From the NCBI RefSeq assembly GCF_027172205.1, contig NC_070614.1:48052001-48116000 (forward strand): a DNA stretch of 64,000 nt, given 5' to 3'. A program made the translations under genes and the position numbers. Shown piece after piece: positions 23,681 to 36,120 of this stretch (the first letter of the stretch is position 1; every line of letters starts with the position of its first letter). Under the pieces are notes generated by a model, which was given only the letters and a program-made list of their open reading frames with translations, was not told the origin of the DNA and made no database searches. The DNA is from Podarcis raffonei. Its lineage: Eukaryota; Chordata; Lepidosauria; Squamata; Lacertidae.

Positions 23681-24285
23681 AATGAACATGGCCATGCCTG
23701 GAAGCTGCCCCTACATTAACTATTCTACTGAATAGAGTATTATTTATTCTAACAACATCTAGGCTTGCTTATTAACTCTTTTCATGTGTCTACTGCAAAG
23801 CCCCTTGAGCTTTGATGAATTGAACAAAATACAATGATTTGGTTAATTGAATGGAGAGACATTTTTTTTCCAGAAGTTTAGCGCAGAGTGGCACTTTTGG
23901 TAACCAATGCATTGAGTTGGGTTTGTTTTCTAAACTGTGACTCCATGTTACCTCTGCCCGTGAGTTCTGTCCTGAGCAAATATTGCCAGGAAAGTCAGAG
24001 TGAAGCCATTACTTTTGTAGATGCACATCACAGTCAATTTTTTTAAAAATATATATATATATAGGCATTGTTAAGATCAAGTATGATTTTAGTTCTGTGT
24101 ATTGTAAGCCACCCTGAAATAAAGTGATTAAGAGTGATATCAAAGTGTTCAAACAAAACAACCCCATATTTCATTTATACTGGGGCTTGGGATGTAATCC
24201 TGCAACACCAGGAAAGATGCATTATCCAGGTCAGGATTCACAGTGGAATGAAAACTTTAAAATGTGACAAAAGATAATAATTGCT

Positions 24286-25030
24286 TGTGATTCGAGGACC
24301 CAATCCCCGCTTGGGGAATAAAGACACGTGGACACAGTATGTAAGGTTAATGGGTAAGGAAAAGGCCACAACTTTATTGATTACAGAATGTGAGAAGGTA
24401 TTGGCTTAGGCATTGGACCACAGAGGGGTTAACCAGCAGTAGGGGGAGCCTGTTGATGCTAATACAACTATAAGCTCTCTCCTGATGTCACTGAGGGTCG
24501 TGCCATGGCCCCGCCACACGGGCATCGGACAGGATCCATGACCGCCGGATTCCTTTAGCGGAATACCCAAAATTGTCGGGGAAGGCGATGGCCACACCTT
24601 GCGCCTCAAAACACCAACAACACATTCCAATGCCTAACCGCCAAATACCATGAAAGTTGTGACGGTTGCTACGAGGTAGGCGGAAAAAACCAAGAGGTCG
24701 GGCCAATTTAGCCAATTGGAAAAACTCCTACCAGGCCCCCTGGTTGAACAGGGCGACCAACCAGAGGTCCATAGCAAAGTCTCAGGAAAGCTAATCTAAA
24801 GGGAGTGGAGGATGGGTGACTCGAAGAAATGTGTGTGCAATGGTGGGGATGGCTGGCGCGGCCATGTTTGAGCGGCAAGCCACGCCCCCACCGAGCTTCC
24901 CTATTGGGTGTCCAACCGGGGAGGGGCGTGGTGCGCCAGCCCTGGAGTTGAAGCAGGGGGCGGAACGCCCCCTGCATGATGCGGGAATCGTCTCCCGCTC
25001 ATAACCCCTCCCCCCCTGGAGGAGGAGAGG
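24286..25030 (-). mobile_element. LTR-like insertion, possible solo LTR (fossil)
   Basis: About 745 bp absent from the paralogous spacer, where the flanks join at about 47114. GC-rich, non-coding, and holds on the minus strand an AATAAAGTTGTGGCC core that also occurs in the 32548-33406 insertion, suggesting a polyadenylation site in related LTRs. Terminal repeats of a full element and clear target duplications were not seen. Family unknown. Confidence 0.5.
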
Positions 25031-25383
25031 CTTTTTCCTTGTAGCAGTAGAAGTATTTCCTCTTCCTTTCAGCAAGGATTCCACTAGTATGAATTGTCCT
25101 GTGAATCTCTAATTTGGGACTAGAATATTTTATCAGTTCTAAACCCGGTCTCAATAAACCAAAGGGAGCAAAGAAACGGAAGGAAGCATCTCAATGTAAT
25201 CTGTAGCTTGACTCAATACAGCAAATCATCAGAACACATTCCTGTTTAGAAAACCCTTGCCAGGCACCGCTTCTCTGTTGATCTGCTGTGGAGCTCAGCT
25301 TTCCTCTGCTTCCTTCTTTCTTTTTCCTTTTTTTCCCATCATTTTCAGTTTATATTATTTTGTTTACTGTTTTCATATAAAAA

Positions 25384-25703
25384 AGGTAAAGGTAAAGGAC
25401 CCCTGACAGTTAAGTCCAGTTGCAGATGACTCTGGGGTTGCAGCGCTCATCTCGCTTTAAAGGCCAAGGGAGCCAGCATTTGTCCACAGACAGTTTTTCT
25501 GGGTCATGTGGCCAGCATGACAAAGCTGCTTCTGGTGCAACGAAACACCAAAACCAGAGCAGCACACGGAAATGCTGTTTATCTTCCCGCCTGAGTGGTA
25601 CCTATTTCTCTTCTTGCACTTTTTGGCGTGCTTTCGAACTGCTAGGTTGGCAGGAGCTGGGACCGAGCAACAGGAGCTCACCCCGTTGAGGGGATTCAAA
25701 CCG
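25384..25703 (-). mobile_element. tRNA-derived SINE, older copy
   Basis: Same family as 18906-19257 but more diverged, with B box reading GGTTTGAATCCC on the minus strand and small indels. It starts with an AAGGTAAAGGTAAAGG tail on the plus strand. Confidence 0.78.
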
Positions 25704-25723
25704 TATGCTAAGTAAATGGAAGC

Positions 25724-25729
25724 TTTATT
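25724..25729 (-). terminator. Candidate polyadenylation signal of gene 3
   Basis: AATAAA on the minus strand about 270 bp after the gene 3 stop, in a block (GAAGCTTTATTA on the plus strand) conserved downstream of gene 5 at 48619-48624. Suggestive only. Confidence 0.35.
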
Positions 25730-25999
25730 ACACATTAGTGTACCAAGTACTCATTTCATAAAAAACAGCTCCTCTGCTCTAATTAGCATATTTAAATAGG
25801 TCCTATCTTTCACAGGGATGGTGGCAGTTAGCTGAGAGATATGAGGTGAGGGGAATAATCAGGATTTGGAGAAGCAATAGAAACTGTGTGAGGAGACGTG
25901 CAGATCATTTTAATTGAACTTGTGTAAATAGTATAAATGACCTGTGCATAAACCTTACCCTTCATTTATAATATAATGGTGGCAAAACTAAGTGATACA

Positions 26000-26901
26000 T
26001 TAATTCTTTCTCCTTATTAGTTGTTCTTTGTTGTTGAGCTCGGGCCTCAGCATGATAATGTAGCATTTCGGGGCAAAGATGCAGCCCAGTAAGCCAGCAC
26101 TGGAGGCCAAGATGGAGAAGATCTCCACCATCACCATGTATTTCCCTTTGGTGCTCAGATAGGTTGGGATAAAACACAACCAAACACTGCAAAACAGCAA
26201 CATGCTGAAGGTAATGAACTTGGCTTCATTGAAAGTGTCAGGTAATTTGCGGGCCAGGAATGCTGAGAGGAAGCTGAAGAAAGCCAGGAGGCCCATGTAG
26301 CCCAGGACACAGGGAAACAAGGTCACCGACCCTTCATTACATTGCACAGTGATTTCTTCCATTAGTGAGTGCATGTCTAATTCTGGGAATGGGGGTGAAG
26401 TTGCCAACCAGAGAGTACACAGACTTGCTTGAATCAAAGAGCAGGAAAGGACAATGGAGTTGGCCAGTCTTTTCCCCACCCACTTCCTCAGGCTGGACCC
26501 TGGTTTGGTGGCCATGAAAGCTACAACTACGGTGATGGTTTTGGCCAGCACACAAGAAACAGCCACAGAGAAGATGATACCAAAAGCAGGTTGTCTGAGG
26601 AAGCAGGCCATTTCCCCTGGTTTGCCAATGAATAGCAAAGAAGATTGAAAGCAGAGCAGAAGAGAGATGAGGAGAGTGTAGGTGAGATCTCTGTTGTTGG
26701 CTTTGACAATGGGTGTATCTCTGTGCTTCACAAAAGCTAAAAACACTAAAGTTGTGACAATGGAGAAACAAATAGCAATTGAGGCTAAGCTGATCCCTAA
26801 GGGTTCTTCATAAGAAAGAAAGCTCATTGTTTTGGAGATGCATCCATCTTTGTTCCTGTTTGCATATTGGTCTTCTGGGCATCTGAAACAATCATCCATA
26901 T
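26000..26901 (-). CDS. V2R gene 3 exon 6 (seven-helix domain)
   Basis: Same length as in genes 2 and 4. About ten residues differ from gene 2, such as QYANRNKDG for [16 protein letters not shown] for FLGKPGE and CFIPTYL for CFVPTYL. Ends LIRRKN. Confidence 0.96.
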
Positions 26902-29900
26902 CTGAAAAACAGAAACAGGTCAAATTCCAAATGTAATTCATATTCATCCTCTGTCTCCTATATAACCATTTTGGGAGTTCAACCTGAACATTCTTAATGA
27001 CCTGGGATAAAATAAAAAATGCACTTTAGTATTGCAATAAGCCCCAAACACATTTAAGTTGTGTGCATTCGGCTTTACTCGCTTGGCAAGCAAATTAATA
27101 AATAATAATAAAAATAAAATAGGAGGAAAGGGAGAGTGCGTCGGGCATAAAGGCTTTGGCAATCCCTCCCACCATGGAACCCAATGTGTTTTAACCATAC
27201 ACCATTTTTTGTTTTAGGTGTGATTCCCCAGCATGTAACTCACATAACTTGTGGCCTTACTGTATAACAATTATTCTTAGATTCCGACTAAACATACATA
27301 AAAACTTTCTGAGAGCTTTTCGAAAGGGGAACAATTTCCCTCAAATGGTTGTGGACTCTCCTTTGGAGGTTTTAGGCAGAAGTTGGATGGTCATATGTAA
27401 TGCATGCCTTAGCTGATATTTCTGCATTGCAGGTGGTTGGACTAGATGACTTTTGGGGTCCCTTCGAACTCTACAATTTTATGATTAGGCTTATTGTATG
27501 GTATTGTGGAACAGATGATCCAACTTCTGAACCTCTTTTGGCTGGCTGTGACCACATACCTAATTCTTTTATTAATTATTATACTTATCTTACAAAATGA
27601 AGCAAAATAAGACTGATGAATTGTTAGTGGGCAGTTCCTTAGACCAGAGGTTGATGAGAGACTGCCTGGTCTTGGCTGGCTTACACTGCCTAAGCTTTGG
27701 CTTATGGCTCCATCTGGACAGGGATAGCCTAACTTCTGTTCTCTATGCTCTGGAAATGTCTAGGTTAGATTACTGCAAAGGCATAATTTTCCTTATGTGA
27801 TGCCTTTTAGAGATTGACCAGTAGTCAATCAAGCCCTGGTATATCACCACCTCACTATTGCCTATCTTGAACTACCTATGTCTCTTGCCATACAACTTTA
27901 AGCTTATGTGAAACTTCTCACTGTTGATACAGAGGGGGCTTAACTTTCCTCCCAAACATAGCAAATGTTGCAGAGGGAATTAAGGAGAAACTTAACTCTC
28001 AGACCCAGCACCTACTACTCATAACCACACTTTGATTTCACCTCTTAAAGGCAGAAATTTGTCAAAATCTTCATGATCATCATCAGGACCACCATCAGGA
28101 GCATTAACATTCATCTACTAAGTACTGTATATCTTCAGCAACAAACAATCTCTCTGATGAAAATAGAAATGAATTCTATGTCACAAACCCTTCTGGTCTG
28201 AAATCTTCCCTTCTGGACATGGAGCACAATCATAGCAGCAAAATTTCTCCCCTTCCTTCCTTTTCTTCTGATGACCAGGGGGACAGCAGTTATTGCAGAG
28301 AGAAATAGGTACCACCTATTCATAATGGGAAAGAAAATTCAGATAGGAGAAATGCCCCTACAGAAAAATATTATGTAATTTCTTCATTTATTTAATTTTT
28401 GCCCAGGAATGGGAAATAAACACTTTCAAGAAACCTAAACTATAAACCTATATTACAAAAGTAAAGCGAAAATCCCTAAGAAAATGCAAAAGAAATTGCC
28501 CTTTATGACTACAGACTATTGTTATTTTCAAGCCCTACTTAGAAATGAAGACGATTGATCATGGGACCATTACATTTCAACTATTTTGTTATTCAGATGA
28601 GCTTTGGACTCTTTCCAGTGGGACAGAGCTTGGAGGGCTCATACTAACCCTCCAGGACCCATACCTGGTTGAAACCCTTGTGCCATTTAATCATGTCCTC
28701 ATGAATGATGATTCTTCTTGCTTCAAGAGCGTCATTGTCCACCTGTCCAACTTTCACTCGAAGGAAAGACTTGTTTGGGAATGTGACTATGTTCATTATG
28801 TCAAATGCACCTTCCATTTCATTTTTACCATTGAAACTCACTGTTTCTCCTGCAGAGTTGTTAAATATAATGCCACGAAGAAAAGGTTGCAGCTAATTGA
28901 AACATAACATAAAGGGGTTACAATTGATATGAAATTTAACATAATGCTGTGATTTGGAAAGTCCCCACTATTTCTAGATGTACAAGCTTAGGTGAGGGCA
29001 AAAGGCCTTTAATTCAGAGTTTGGCTCATACAACCCCTTCCCCCTAGAATGGGTTTTCTGGGTTTACGGGTCATGTGTATGAGCTGAAAAGGTTTTAGAA
29101 TTGGGATAATTTTCACCCTGCCCTCCCCCCAACTCCCCCTCTTTATAACCTATCAAATCCTTGACTCAGTCAGCTGAAACACGGTTGACCTGGGATGGAA
29201 GACATAATCAGAGTATCTTCTGTATTGCTGGGATGGGAAACATCAGATGGATCAGCCTGAGAGCTAAGGATTCCAATAAACCCTCATCCCAGCAGATCTC
29301 AGTTTTGGCTTGCTGGATTGCCATGAGATGATGTAAACATAAACCACATACATTCCTACATTGCTGGGATTGGACTAGTTGAGCCTTGGGGTCCTTCCAT
29401 CTCTAAAACTCTATGTCTAAATGATTCTAATTTTCTCATTGAATAAATGTATAATGCCATTTCATCAGGTACTGGTTGATACAACCCCTCCTTGGAATAT
29501 TCAACCCACTGAATTAAGAAGAATTTGATTTCAATATATTACCTTCAGAGGTTGCCAGTCTTGAAGATCCAACTTTCCATCTGCCATTAAAGTCTTCTGC
29601 TTCAATCTAGTTGAGACAATGGCATGCAAAGCATGAGCCACGACATAGACAGCATTGTAGATACTGTAGCTGTGGCCAGTCATGCCCATTTCAAACAGTG
29701 CCCCCGGAAGGCTCTTCAGTCTCTCTTCCCCAGTACAATGTTCGTTACTATCGAAAGGCACACTGGGGGTTGGCAATGTACAGTCAAATGCTTGCTCCCA
29801 GACGTCCTTGAGGAAACCATCTCTGTCTATTCTATCAGGCTTTATATTCTGAAGAAACGTCTTGAACCCTAGAAGCTCTTCTGAGTGAATTGTGAAGAAA

Positions 29901-32405
29901 ATGGATCCTTGAAAGAGCTCAAAATCCAAAAACCTTTGAATACCAATTAATACGACATCAATCTGCGTGGTTATGATCCAAACCTTCCTAAATGATGAAC
30001 TTTCCTTATTTTCAGGATCTCGTAGAAATATAACAATTCTTATCCATGCAAGAGCTAAAGATTCTCCAAAGATTATACATGCATTGACTTTATCATCTGT
30101 TAAAGACAGAAAAATATCGAAGAACGCACCAATTGTTACACTCAGCTCATCTAAATGGGCTACTTGTGGTATTTTTTGTGTGAAGGCTGAACAGATTCCA
30201 TGCTCGGAAAGGAATGGTTCCAGGGTCTGCAAGAATTTTTCTCCACTGTCACCTTCCACAACGAAAAGTCCAACCCATTTCCATCCAAAATGCTTTAGTA
30301 AGCTGATGATCCCCATATATTGATGGCTATCATTGGGTACCATGCGGAAAAAGGAAGGGAACTGATCTGCATCACTCTCCTCTGGGGGAAAACATCCATA
30401 TGTGAGCTAAAAGGAAGTGTACAGGCATGATGGAGTTAACATTAACATAAACCTTCATTTTCAGCATGTGCCTATTCCTTCAACAAATGCAAGTCACAAC
30501 TTTCCTGTTCCAGCTAAGTTTTCTAGAGTTATTGTGATTTTTTAAATAAAAAATTCTGGTAATTTTTCTTCATCCCTCATACTATAAATGTTCTGAAATT
30601 TCAGCACTGATTTCTAAAACTAGTTCCTCGGTTTACAGTCTTTTTCTGAAGGTCTGTTATTCTTTTCGTTGTCATTCTCATCATTATAATTACTATTGGC
30701 CTTGGTGAAGACTTGACATTTTCATCCCCAAAAAGATTTTTGATTTGAGTTCCTACTGAAATGAGGCTGCATTTTAATGTTGTATTTTAATCTTGTTTTT
30801 AAGTTGTATTTCAATCAATAGTTTTTATACCTTGTGTTAGCCCCCCTGAGCCCAGTCTTGGCTTGGGAGGGTGGGGTATAAATAAAAATTTATTACTACT
30901 ACTAGTAGTAGTATCTTTCTAAATTGAATCCCAGCTAATAAGATTACTCCTGTATTTTGCTGCTGATGTTTCAAAGATGTTTTCCAATTGAGCTTCATGG
31001 CCAGTCTGGATTATAAGCAATGGAAGAGTGTACATTGTGAAAATCCACATCCCTGTTCCCATTCAAAGCTGCTACCTGAGGAATCTTGTAGAGGCCTATG
31101 GTGTCAGCCATATAGAAGGAGGTATCAGAGCTAAGTCCTCCAATGATGGCTATGAGGTTTTTCTCCATGTCACATGTATAGTTGGGGATAAATCTATTCA
31201 ATTTGAAAAGTAGGTCCAGAGTTGTCCGATACGTCATCCTTGCATCATAATAACTATCATAGATGTGAAATCCAAGGGTGAGATTGGGCAAGATCTTGGG
31301 GCTGTCATTTATCTCTTTTACAGCAAATGCCAAGGCAAGGGTGTGCTGGTAGAATTTCGTCACCACACTGCAAATGAATTCAAGTGTAAATTCTATAGTG
31401 TATGGAATCAACATATCATAATATGGATCATTTCTGTCTTAAATTAAAATATATTTTGAAATGAGATTATTTTCTCTTCTCTTTCTAAGAAACACCAAAC
31501 AATCCATATAACATTGATTTTTCATAAAGTCATTTGCATTCTGTATAGTTGAAAAATCTGTAGTAAATCTGTTGCTTGTACTTTTCACCTGACTTGATTG
31601 AAAAAACAGAACATAACCCACAGCTCTTTGGTATGTGAGCAATTCTTATACCAAGTTTGTCCTGGACCATGAAACCTAGAACCCTAAACACAGTGACTGC
31701 CTAGTATTGTCTTTCCTGAATTTCTGCTGTAGTTTGCTTTCAAATTCGCTTTTGTCAGTCTTTGGACTATAATAAAGAATGTGTGTGACAATCTTATACT
31801 TATCACGAAATAAGTTCCATTGAACTCTGTGGGGCTTACCTCTTAGTAGACAGTTGTGGGTGGGTTGCTGCTCTGCGACAGTTTGGTGGATCATCTGTCT
31901 TTCTTCTAGATGATCCCAGGTCCAATAGTTGACATCTCCAGCTAGGTCTGGGAATGTTGCTGTGCTAGAAACTCTGGGAACTGCTACCCATTACTGTTTA
32001 TTATACTGAGCTAGATTAACTAATAGTATGACTCTGCATAAGACAGCTTTTGGTGTTTATTTGTAGGACTGCACCATATGAGCAAAGTCCTAGGTACCAA
32101 GACAGTTCCCCCCACCCCCCAAAAAAACCTACACTTTCACTCCACCCTCGGCTCTTTGCGACCTCATGCATTTAACATCAGGACATCGTGTTGGATTCCT
32201 TCAGTCATCTTGAGTGCACCATAATTTCCTTACAGTTAGTTCATATTAAAATCCATGAGACTAATTGTGACTTTCAACATCCCATTGATTCCAATAGGAA
32301 AATATCTGACACATTCCCATTCTAACCTATGTATTTCTATTCAGAACAGCAAACCATTTTGTTCAAGTGCATCTTATTTTCAGAGGAATGAAGCACTCAG
32401 ATTTA

Positions 32406-32450
<45 letters not shown>

Positions 32451-33662
32451 TACAAATGTTCATTAAAAAGTTCCATCCCTTTACAAAAATTATACATTAA
32501 ATGATACAATAAGAAACATAGAAAAATTAAAATCAGAAATTAGATTTTGCGTGGACAGGCGGAGTCCCCAGATCCCCCGCGGTCCCCCCGTCATGCGGAA
32601 TAACGACTCGAGACAACGTGCTATGGGATTAAATTGGCCACAACTTTATTGAATTTCAAATGTGGGTAGACCTTGGCTCAGGCATTGGGCGTTCTCCCTC
32701 CCCAGTCCCCAGCCGGGGATCTAGGGAGCATCAGGGTTTTTCAGTGTGTGTGTGGGGGATGGGCCGGCTCTGGAGAACATATGTTCAAGCAGAGACAGCC
32801 GCCCCCGTTACGCCGCCGCCGCAGGGGAGAGCAATGACAACCTTTCGGCGCACGGCCAAAGCCTCCCTTCAGAAACCCCTTTAACGGGGAACCCTGGTAT
32901 CGCCGCCGCAAAGAGGAAGATGGACTAAAGGATTCCGCCCAAGGCCTGATACTGCCAAAGTTGTGACGTTTTGCTACGGGAAAGGCGAAACCTGCCAATG
33001 CAGGGAAATTCCTTTCCGGCCCTTTAACAGCGACCTTACGTAGCAGCGCCCGCATACCTGTGAAGAAAAGTTAACCTGCGAAACCTGTGAAGAAAAGTTA
33101 ACCTGCAAAATAAGGCATTAACTGAGGGTGGGTAGGGTGGGAGAAGCTCTGGAGCCAAGTGAGGATTCCCAGGTAAGATCCTCCCTCTATTGTGTGGGCA
33201 GGTAATCCCTCCCCTACCTGGACTGGTCTCCTTGGCAACGCTTCCCCCAGGTGGGATTGGGCAAATGACTGAGGTAGGCGGAGACCTCCAGGTACCCCAC
33301 CTGAGGGAAGGCAAGGCCAAGCCTAAGCTATTGGAGCCGCTCGAGATCCAGGGGCTGCACGCGTCCACGCAAAGGGCGCCCCCCGTTTTTAAGCGGGGAG
33401 CGGTCATTACATAAACATTTATGTATTCTAAGATGCCTGCATACGTTTGAAGTGTAAGAAACATTTTCTGAAGGAATGTAAAAGTTGAAATAATGTGTTT
33501 TACTGCTTTTAAATTGTTCTTTTATGTGCAGATGTCTTAGCTCTTTTCATGTCTCATGACGATAAGTTCAATTGCAATTCTGCTAAAAACAGAAATGGGA
33601 GCAGAAGTTACCACTGTTTGCTCATTCCTTCTATGGCCAGATAGGAAATCAGTCCTGGGAAT

Positions 33663-33694
<32 letters not shown>

Positions 33695-35508
33695 TTATTT
33701 GTATGCCACCTTTCCATAGTTAAAGCAGTGCTCAAGGCGGCTTACAATATGACAAGATTTACACAATTACCAGCATAACAAAAGTCATAAACAATAAATA
33801 AAACACTTCAAAAAGTACACAACCGAATGGAAAGCAATTTCAACGCAAATCATAAAATCTAAAACTAAGAATATTGCATTAATAGCAATCACAATTTAAA
33901 ATGACATAGATAAAACATAAAAGCCATTTTTTTAAAAAAACCAAACAAACAAAAACGGAGCCCTCTCTGTCCAGCAGCAGCAGCAGCAGCAGCAGCACTC
34001 CTTGATGGAGCCTGTCAGGCCCTTCCCCAACCCAGGTGGAGAGAAGCAGGGCAGGGCCCTTCAGGTTCCATTTGCATACAAGTGGCAAATGACAAATGAT
34101 TTATTAAACGTCCCTCCCATTTTTTATTGTGTTTCTTGTGCACTGAAATTAATTGCATGAAACAATACATAAATTCATCTCAGTGGACAGTCACATGAAT
34201 AGATTAGTTTTTGGTGGAAGATAAACTTCAGCAGAACAGAACAAAATCTGTGTTGCATGTGATATATACAGGGTAGAATGGAAAACAAAGCCTTTTTTTC
34301 ATCCTTAGCCTCATGTAAAGCAATTTGGAAATGAAATAAACAATATCAAATGAAGTAATAAATAGTTTCCATTAATCTGAGAAGCATGAGCTTTAAATTT
34401 GAGAGAGAACATTTTGAGAACACTTTGCTCTCCGAATGTGATTGAGACTAAGGAGTGCCCAGAGGTGGATGTATTTAATTATTTGTGACCCAGTATAATT
34501 CTTTCTTTACTTGAAGTGTAAAGAAAAGGAAAGTGCAAAAAGAAAATGACATCTGGGAGAAAATCACTGCTTCTTACACAGAAAATCCTGGACATCTACT
34601 GTTAAATTAAAAATCACCCCGGGCGCCAATGTAGTCCCCAATCCACCCTGGACATTAACAAATTATTCTGGTTCATATGGCAACCCTGTTTAATCTGAAA
34701 TAAGTAGGTGCACAAATGGTTTTTTAAAAGGCAAAAGGAATTTTAAAAAACACTTTCGTGGGGAAGAAATAGTTTGTGAAACTGGAGGGCCAGCTTTGAT
34801 ACAGCACTAGTTTTACTTTTGAATTCAGTTTCAACGTTATCTTTTTCATCTTTACTCTCCACCTCCCAAACACCAGGGCTGTGTAGAAATCACACATACT
34901 TTGGGTGCAGTTAAAGCCAAACTTAAACCTCATTCCCTTCTCTCTATCGCTTTATAAAATGGAGAACAATTGTCTGTGCTGAAAGTCTGCAAGCTGAGTA
35001 GAAGAGTGGTGCCATTTTCTTTGGGGATGGAAAGCAATACCCAGGCAGTGACTGACAATGAGAAGTACTCAAGGGTTGACCTGTTGGAGCTTTCTCAATT
35101 ATGTAAATGCTTCTTTGTGAACCAGTATAATCATATATTTGCCTGAAGCATTGTTATCCTTTTCAGCCAGAAAAGTCTTCCAAAGTGGCTTACATATTTC
35201 AGTGATAAGAAACTCGCTACATTAAATCTTAAAATCTAGGAGACATGACACAAAAGGAATGGGGATTTGAAGGGATACGGGGGAGACACTTACTATGGAA
35301 TTTTGAACATGTTCTGTGAAGGCTGTTCTCTGAAGGAAACTTCATCAAATTGATAAAAGATCTGAGAAGAAATCCCACCGATGATGAGGCCACCTGGCTG
35401 GTACCACTCATGGGGAACAGGAAAGGGGTCACTGGTAGGACACCTGGTCGAATCTGCATTGCACACTCCAGGCACTTGCAAAAACAGCAACACAAATACA
35501 CAAAACAT
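26000..35508 (-). CDS. V2R gene 3, intact vomeronasal type-2 receptor
   Basis: Six exons: 35294-35508, 31076-31367, 29543-30406, 28665-28892, 28189-28315, 26000-26901; 2628 bp, 875 residues. Frames and splice sites are all sound. The ligand domain is of the gene 1 type ([32 protein letters not shown]), while exon 6 is nearly the same as in genes 2 and 4, the expected picture of a shared signalling module under a variable binding domain. The promoter-proximal flank is shorter than in genes 1, 2 and 4: about 230 bp are missing starting some 45 bp above the ATG, so expression may be altered even though the coding sequence is whole. Intron 1 hosts an LTR-like insertion and a LINE tail, intron 2 another LINE tail, intron 5 a CR1 tail. 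Confidence 0.94.
26902..28188. other. Intron 5 of gene 3
   Basis: 1.3 kb. Carries a CR1 3' tail (27280-27487) next to a short piece of the old LINE remnant (27640-27800). Otherwise nothing recognised. Confidence 0.65.
27280..27487 (+). repeat. CR1 LINE 3' end
   Basis: Classic CR1 terminal sequence: GTGGACTCTCCTTTGGAGG, later CTGCATTGCAGGTGGTTGGACTAGATGAC and CCCTTCGAACTCTACAATT segments. Absent from introns 5 of genes 2 and 4. No coding part remains. Confidence 0.85.
28189..28315 (-). CDS. V2R gene 3 exon 5 (cysteine-rich domain)
   Basis: 42 codons plus one base: [18 protein letters not shown] onwards, ending KISDQK. The cysteine pattern is complete. Confidence 0.95.
28665..28892 (-). CDS. 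V2R gene 3 exon 4
   Basis: 76 codons, [18 protein letters not shown] to [12 protein letters not shown]. Intron 4 that follows is only 349 bp, the uninvaded length. Confidence 0.94.
28893..29542. other. Intron 3 of gene 3
   Basis: 650 bp, similar to gene 1 intron 3, with a CR1 tail remnant at about 29351-29430 and no later insertion. Confidence 0.65.
29543..30406 (-). CDS. V2R gene 3 exon 3
   Basis: 288 codons, [15 protein letters not shown] to [11 protein letters not shown] cysteine replaces S in the usual YGSF motif. Confidence 0.95.
30407..31075. other. Intron 2 of gene 3
   Basis: 669 bp against 471 bp in gene 1; the excess is the LINE tail at 30698-30913. Confidence 0.7.
30698..30913 (+). 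mobile_element. L2-type LINE 3' tail insertion
   Basis: Non-coding 3' end: a TTGTTTTTAAGTTGTATTT stretch, then GAGGGTGGGGTATAAATAAA and a (TAC)n/(TAG)n ending. The same ending type occurs at 42030-42130. Gene 1 lacks it at the matching spot. Confidence 0.75.
31076..31367 (-). CDS. V2R gene 3 exon 2
   Basis: One base plus 97 codons. Very close to gene 1 exon 2; [17 protein letters not shown] in place of [17 protein letters not shown]. Confidence 0.95.
32409..32444. repeat. (TG)n microsatellite
   Basis: About 18 TG units at the site of the TC/TG repeat of gene 1. Confidence 0.93.
32548..33406 (-). mobile_element. LTR-like insertion, possible solo LTR (fossil)
   Basis: 859 bp, GC-rich, non-coding, absent from gene 1 where the flanks meet at about 4291. 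Read on the minus strand it starts TGACCGCTCC and ends GTCCACGCA, the TG...CA ends expected of an LTR. It shares a 17-bp polyadenylation-like core with 24286-25030 and holds a 27-bp tandem repeat at about 33054-33107. No internal coding region, so best read as a solo LTR of an unknown family. Confidence 0.55.
33661..34062 (-). mobile_element. LINE 3' tail (CR1/L2 clade) with ATC repeat
   Basis: About 400 bp missing from gene 1 (join near 4545). Starts with (ATC)n, then TTATTTGTATGCCACCTTTC and GCTCAAGGCGGCTTACAA, the 3' untranslated signature of a common reptile LINE in reverse orientation. A short CAG run lies at about 33974-33996. No coding part. Confidence 0.7.
35294..35508 (-). CDS. V2R gene 3 exon 1 (signal peptide)
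   Basis: [20 protein letters not shown] leader, [18 protein letters not shown] after it. ATG at 35508. The upstream flank is truncated relative to gene 1. Confidence 0.93.
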
Positions 35509-36120
35509 CCTAGCAGTGTACCTTATCCCATTTCACACAAGCCTCTTAAGGAGAAAATAAAGGGAAAACGTGAGAAATAACATGAGCATGGTCTTCTCTG
35601 GCCTTTGCCTCTACCCTCACCACTCTGCTGAATACAATATTATTTATTATAACAAGTTCTAGGCTTTCCTATTGAATTTTTCCAAGTGACTACTGGAAAG
35701 TCTCTTGAGCCTGGACAAACTGAGCAAAATATAATGATTTGTTTAATTGCATGAATAGATAGTATTGTTTTCAGAGTATTAGCTCAGAGTAGCAGTTTTG
35801 ATAACCAACAAGTTCAGCTGGGTTTGTTTTCTAAAATGTGACTCCATGTTACCTCTGACCCTGAGTGGCCCACTAAGTGGCAAGTGGCTTGAAATCTTCT
35901 CTGGCGAATGAACATAACTCAGGAAAGTCAGAGTGCTGCCATTTTCTTTGTGGATGCAAAACAGCAAATCCTGAACTAAGGGCCACACAACCCTAGTTTT
36001 ACAGAAGGCAGGGAAACACATTTCTTTACACTAATAGTCTAGGGAACCTCCTCCCGCAAAGCACAACACACCCACACACCAGATGCATCATCAAAAAGAG
36101 GAGAATTAATCAATTGATTA

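Larger units (their letters stand above)
23376..25999. other. Spacer between gene 3 (3' end) and gene 2 (5' end)
   Basis: Upstream flank of gene 2, a LINE-tail-like piece (about 24030-24130), an LTR-like insertion (24286-25030), a SINE (25384-25703) and the gene 3 downstream flank. Outside the insertions it aligns with 46220-48872. No host gene. Confidence 0.7.
31368..35293. other. Intron 1 of gene 3
   Basis: 3.9 kb. Includes a TG microsatellite (32409-32444), an LTR-like insertion (32548-33406) and a LINE 3' tail with ATC repeats (33661-34062). The rest aligns with gene 1 intron 1. Confidence 0.7.

Noticed and set aside
24406-25084. Minus-strand open frames of 74-97 residues
   Set aside because: They lie within the GC-rich LTR-like insertion and have no recognisable domain.
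26902-28188. Extra V2R exon in intron 5 of gene 3
   Set aside because: Searched for cysteine-rich or helix motifs; only CR1 and LINE remnants were found.
32660-33464. Open frames of up to 142 residues on both strands
   Set aside because: Compositional effect of the LTR-like insertion; no protein family resemblance.
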